A stretch of DNA of 5,938 nt from JAVBLF01 sp031553675 (lineage in GTDB: Bacteria > Bacillota > Clostridia > Christensenellales > CALWSW01), in assembly GCA_031553675.1 (NCBI GenBank), contig JAVBLF010000036.1, positions 1-5,938 of the forward strand, in the 5' to 3' direction. Positions 4,294 through 5,938 of this stretch are shown here, in pieces. The notes below the pieces were generated by a model. That model worked only from the letters and a program-made list of their open reading frames with translations. It was not told the DNA's origin and ran no database searches. The translations under genes were made by a program, and so were the position numbers. The first letter of the stretch is position 1, and each line of letters begins with the position of its first letter.

Positions 4294-5938
4294 CCTGGCT
4301 TCCCTCCTTGACGTCACATTGCTTGAGGCCGAGCTTTCCGGACACCGCGATGCCTCGCTTGGAGATCATCGCGGTGATCGCGCCGTCGTCCTGCGTGGCG
4401 TAGATGGCCGCGCCGACCGCCTTCAGACGCGCGATCGCCTCCTCCGACGGATGGCCGTGGGGGTTGGTGCCGACCGAGATCAGCGCGATCTCGGGCTGCA
4501 ACGCCTCCAAAAACGGGGCGGAACTGGCGTACTTGCTGCCGTGGTGGCCGACTTTGAGCAGACCGACGTCCTCGAGACGGGCGAGCAGCGCTCCCTCGCT
4601 TTGGACGCCGAGATCCCCCGTAAAGAGCACGCGCTTGCCGGCGTATTCCATCTGCATCACGAGCGACGACTCGTTTGTATCATTCTGCCACGCATCCGGC
4701 CAGACCACTTTGGCCGAGGCGTCGCCGATCATGAGCCTGTCCCCCGCCCGCAGGACGATGCGCTCCACCCCGCGCTTTTCGGCCAGCGCGAGCAGCTCGC
4801 GGTAACCAAGCTCATTTGCGCCGTCGTCCGGACCGACGATCAGACGATCGACGTCGAGCGAGGCGAGCACGGCGCTCAGCCCACCGTAGTGGTCGCTGTC
4901 GGCATGGGAGGCGATCACGGCGTCCAGGTGCGACACACCCCGATTTCGCAGAAAGGGCAGCAAGACACTCGTTCCATAATCGACAGAGTAACCCAGCTCC
5001 GCAAAGTCCTGCCGGTTGCCGCCGTCGATCAGGATCCGCGTGCGGCCTTGGCGCAGGTAGGCCGCGTCGCCCTGGCCGACGTCGAGGAAGACGATTTCGA
5101 GCCTTTGCGAAGCCATGTACCGATCGCAGGCATAGCTTCCGATCGCCGCGAGCACGGCCAGCGCCGCGAACGCGCATCGCAGACGCGCGCCTTTCGTGAA
5201 GCGCCACAGCGCCAGGCAAGCGAAGATCGCCGCGATGCCGCCGCCGATGCCCAACGCGCCGGGCGTGACGACGGCGTAGGGGATGCGCGACGAGAACAGG
5301 ATGATCGCGTTTTGCACCCGCACGAGCCCCGCCGTGAGGTAAGCCGTGGGGATGCCGAGCGGCAACGCGATCGCGCCGAGCAGCGCCGTTGCGAACGCCA
5401 GCATGACGACGGCGCCCGCGATCGGCACGGCGAGAACGTTGATGAAGACGCTCCAGACCGGCAGCGTTCCAAACAGGGAAAGCTGGGCGGGCAGGATGCC
5501 GATCTGCGCGCTGGCCGAGGTCGCGAGCGAATTGCGGATCGCCTTCCCGAAGCGGTGCCGGAGCAGGGGGATCCGCCGCAACCCGTTTTGAAAAAGAGGC
5601 ATAAAAAACACGATCCCGATCACAGCCGTAAACGAAAGCAAAAAACTGGCGGTCAAGAGCTGGAACGGATTGATCAGCAGCGCGACGAGCATCGCGAAGC
5701 CCAGCGCATTCAGGGTGTCGTTTCGTTCGCCGATCGCGGCGCCAAAAAGCGCAATGACGCTCATGAGGGTCGCGCGCGTGACCGAGGCCGAAAAGCCATT
5801 CATGGCGGCGTAAAGCAAGAGAATCGCGACGGTGAGACCCAACGCGAGCCAACGCTTCTTGATGGGTCGGAGCGCGACGTGTACCGCCGACGCGACGATC
5901 CCGACGTGCAGCCCCGAAACGGCCAAAACGTGGGAAAC
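4286..5938 (-). CDS. comEC: ComEC/Rec2 DNA internalization protein, 3' part (5' end outside the window)
   Basis: ComEC forms the inner-membrane channel that carries single-stranded DNA into the cytoplasm during natural transformation. 550 codons are visible and the frame is open to the window edge. It enters with VSHVLAVSGLHVG, the conserved opening of the Competence domain, so the apparent TTG start at 5926 is not real and an N-terminal part (usually with an OB-fold/DUF4131 region) is missing. Counting from that TTG, the membrane-channel part covers about 1-265. The metallo-beta-lactamase domain starts at LEIVFLDVGQGDA (276-288) and keeps its metal ligands: SHADSDH (340-346), FTGDLG (435-440), VGHHGS (459-464) and NPHGHPS (488-494). 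In this family the domain is thought to degrade the non-transported strand. All expected nuclease ligands are present, so nothing suggests decay. The stop codon lies inside the holA start region. ComEC alone does not show the host is competent. Confidence 0.96.
   Translation of the reverse strand, partial: VSHVLAVSGLHVGIVASAVHVALRPIKKRWLALGLTVAILLLYAAMNGFSASVTRATLMSVIALFGAAIGERNDTLNALGFAMLVALLINPFQLLTASFLLSFTAVIGIVFFMPLFQNGLRRIPLLRHRFGKAIRNSLATSASAQIGILPAQLSLFGTLPVWSVFINVLAVPIAGAVVMLAFATALLGAIALPLGIPTAYLTAGLVRVQNAIILFSSRIPYAVVTPGALGIGGGIAAIFACLALWRFTKGARLRCAFAALAVLAAIGSYACDRYMASQRLEIVFLDVGQGDAAYLRQGRTRILIDGGNRQDFAELGYSVDYGTSVLLPFLRNRGVSHLDAVIASHADSDHYGGLSAVLASLDVDRLIVGPDDGANELGYRELLALAEKRGVERIVLRAGDRLMIGDASAKVVWPDAWQNDTNESSLVMQMEYAGKRVLFTGDLGVQSEGALLARLEDVGLLKVGHHGSKYASSAPFLEALQPEIALISVGTNPHGHPSEEAIARLKAVGAAIYATQDDGAITAMISKRGIAVSGKLGLKQCDVKEGSQGE
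4294..4309 (-). promoter_or_regulatory. Ribosome binding site that fixes the holA start at GTG
   Basis: AAGGAGG occupies 4303-4309 on the minus strand, 9 nt before the GTG at 4293, and overlaps the Lys-Glu-Gly codons near the end of comEC. The alternative ATG at 4317 has no such site and would give an 8-residue N-terminal addition. Confidence 0.85.

Noticed and set aside
781..5740. Frequent GCGATCGC-like and GATC words across the window
   Set aside because: Most fall in coding sequence and are explained by Ala, Ile, Asp and Arg codon choice in a GC-rich genome; only the copy at 3203-3214 is intergenic.
4812..5852. Minus-strand open frame of 346 codons inside comEC
   Set aside because: Arg-rich out-of-frame product; the comEC frame carries all expected motifs throughout.

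Overview
The window looks like a GC-rich member of the Bacillota, probably Clostridia-like. This rests on strong AAGGAG-type Shine-Dalgarno sites, a class B sortase behind a Thr/Pro/Glu-rich linker, a TIGR01906/DUF1461 (Lit-family) membrane protein, and a comEC-holA pair. The exact taxon cannot be read from the sequence. All five genes lie on the minus strand, so transcription runs from high to low coordinates.

Right block (about 5938 to 3295): the 3' part of comEC (DNA uptake channel; its 5' end is outside the window) overlaps holA (DNA polymerase III delta subunit) by 8 nt. A strong ribosome site inside the end of comEC sets the holA start at a GTG. After holA come 450 nt without a convincing gene. 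They hold two hairpins without U-tracts, an AT-richer stretch unusually dense in TTGC/GCAA words, a predicted promoter with roughly phased A-tracts upstream, and a dyad in the leader of the next gene.

Left block (2844 to 10): a class B sortase made as a predicted lipoprotein (lipobox Leu-Val-Ala-Cys), then a terminator-like hairpin, then a Lit-family lipoprotein acyl-transfer enzyme, then tsaD (tRNA t6A synthesis), which begins one base after the lit stop. The sortase promoter could serve all three genes, with the hairpin after the sortase tuning expression of lit and tsaD.

The most interesting point is a sortase anchored by a lipid instead of a transmembrane helix, directly followed by an enzyme family known to remodel lipoprotein N-termini. 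The sortase gene is also visibly lower in GC than comEC and tsaD, judged from hand-counted lines. I see no CRISPR array, insertion sequence, tRNA or rRNA.
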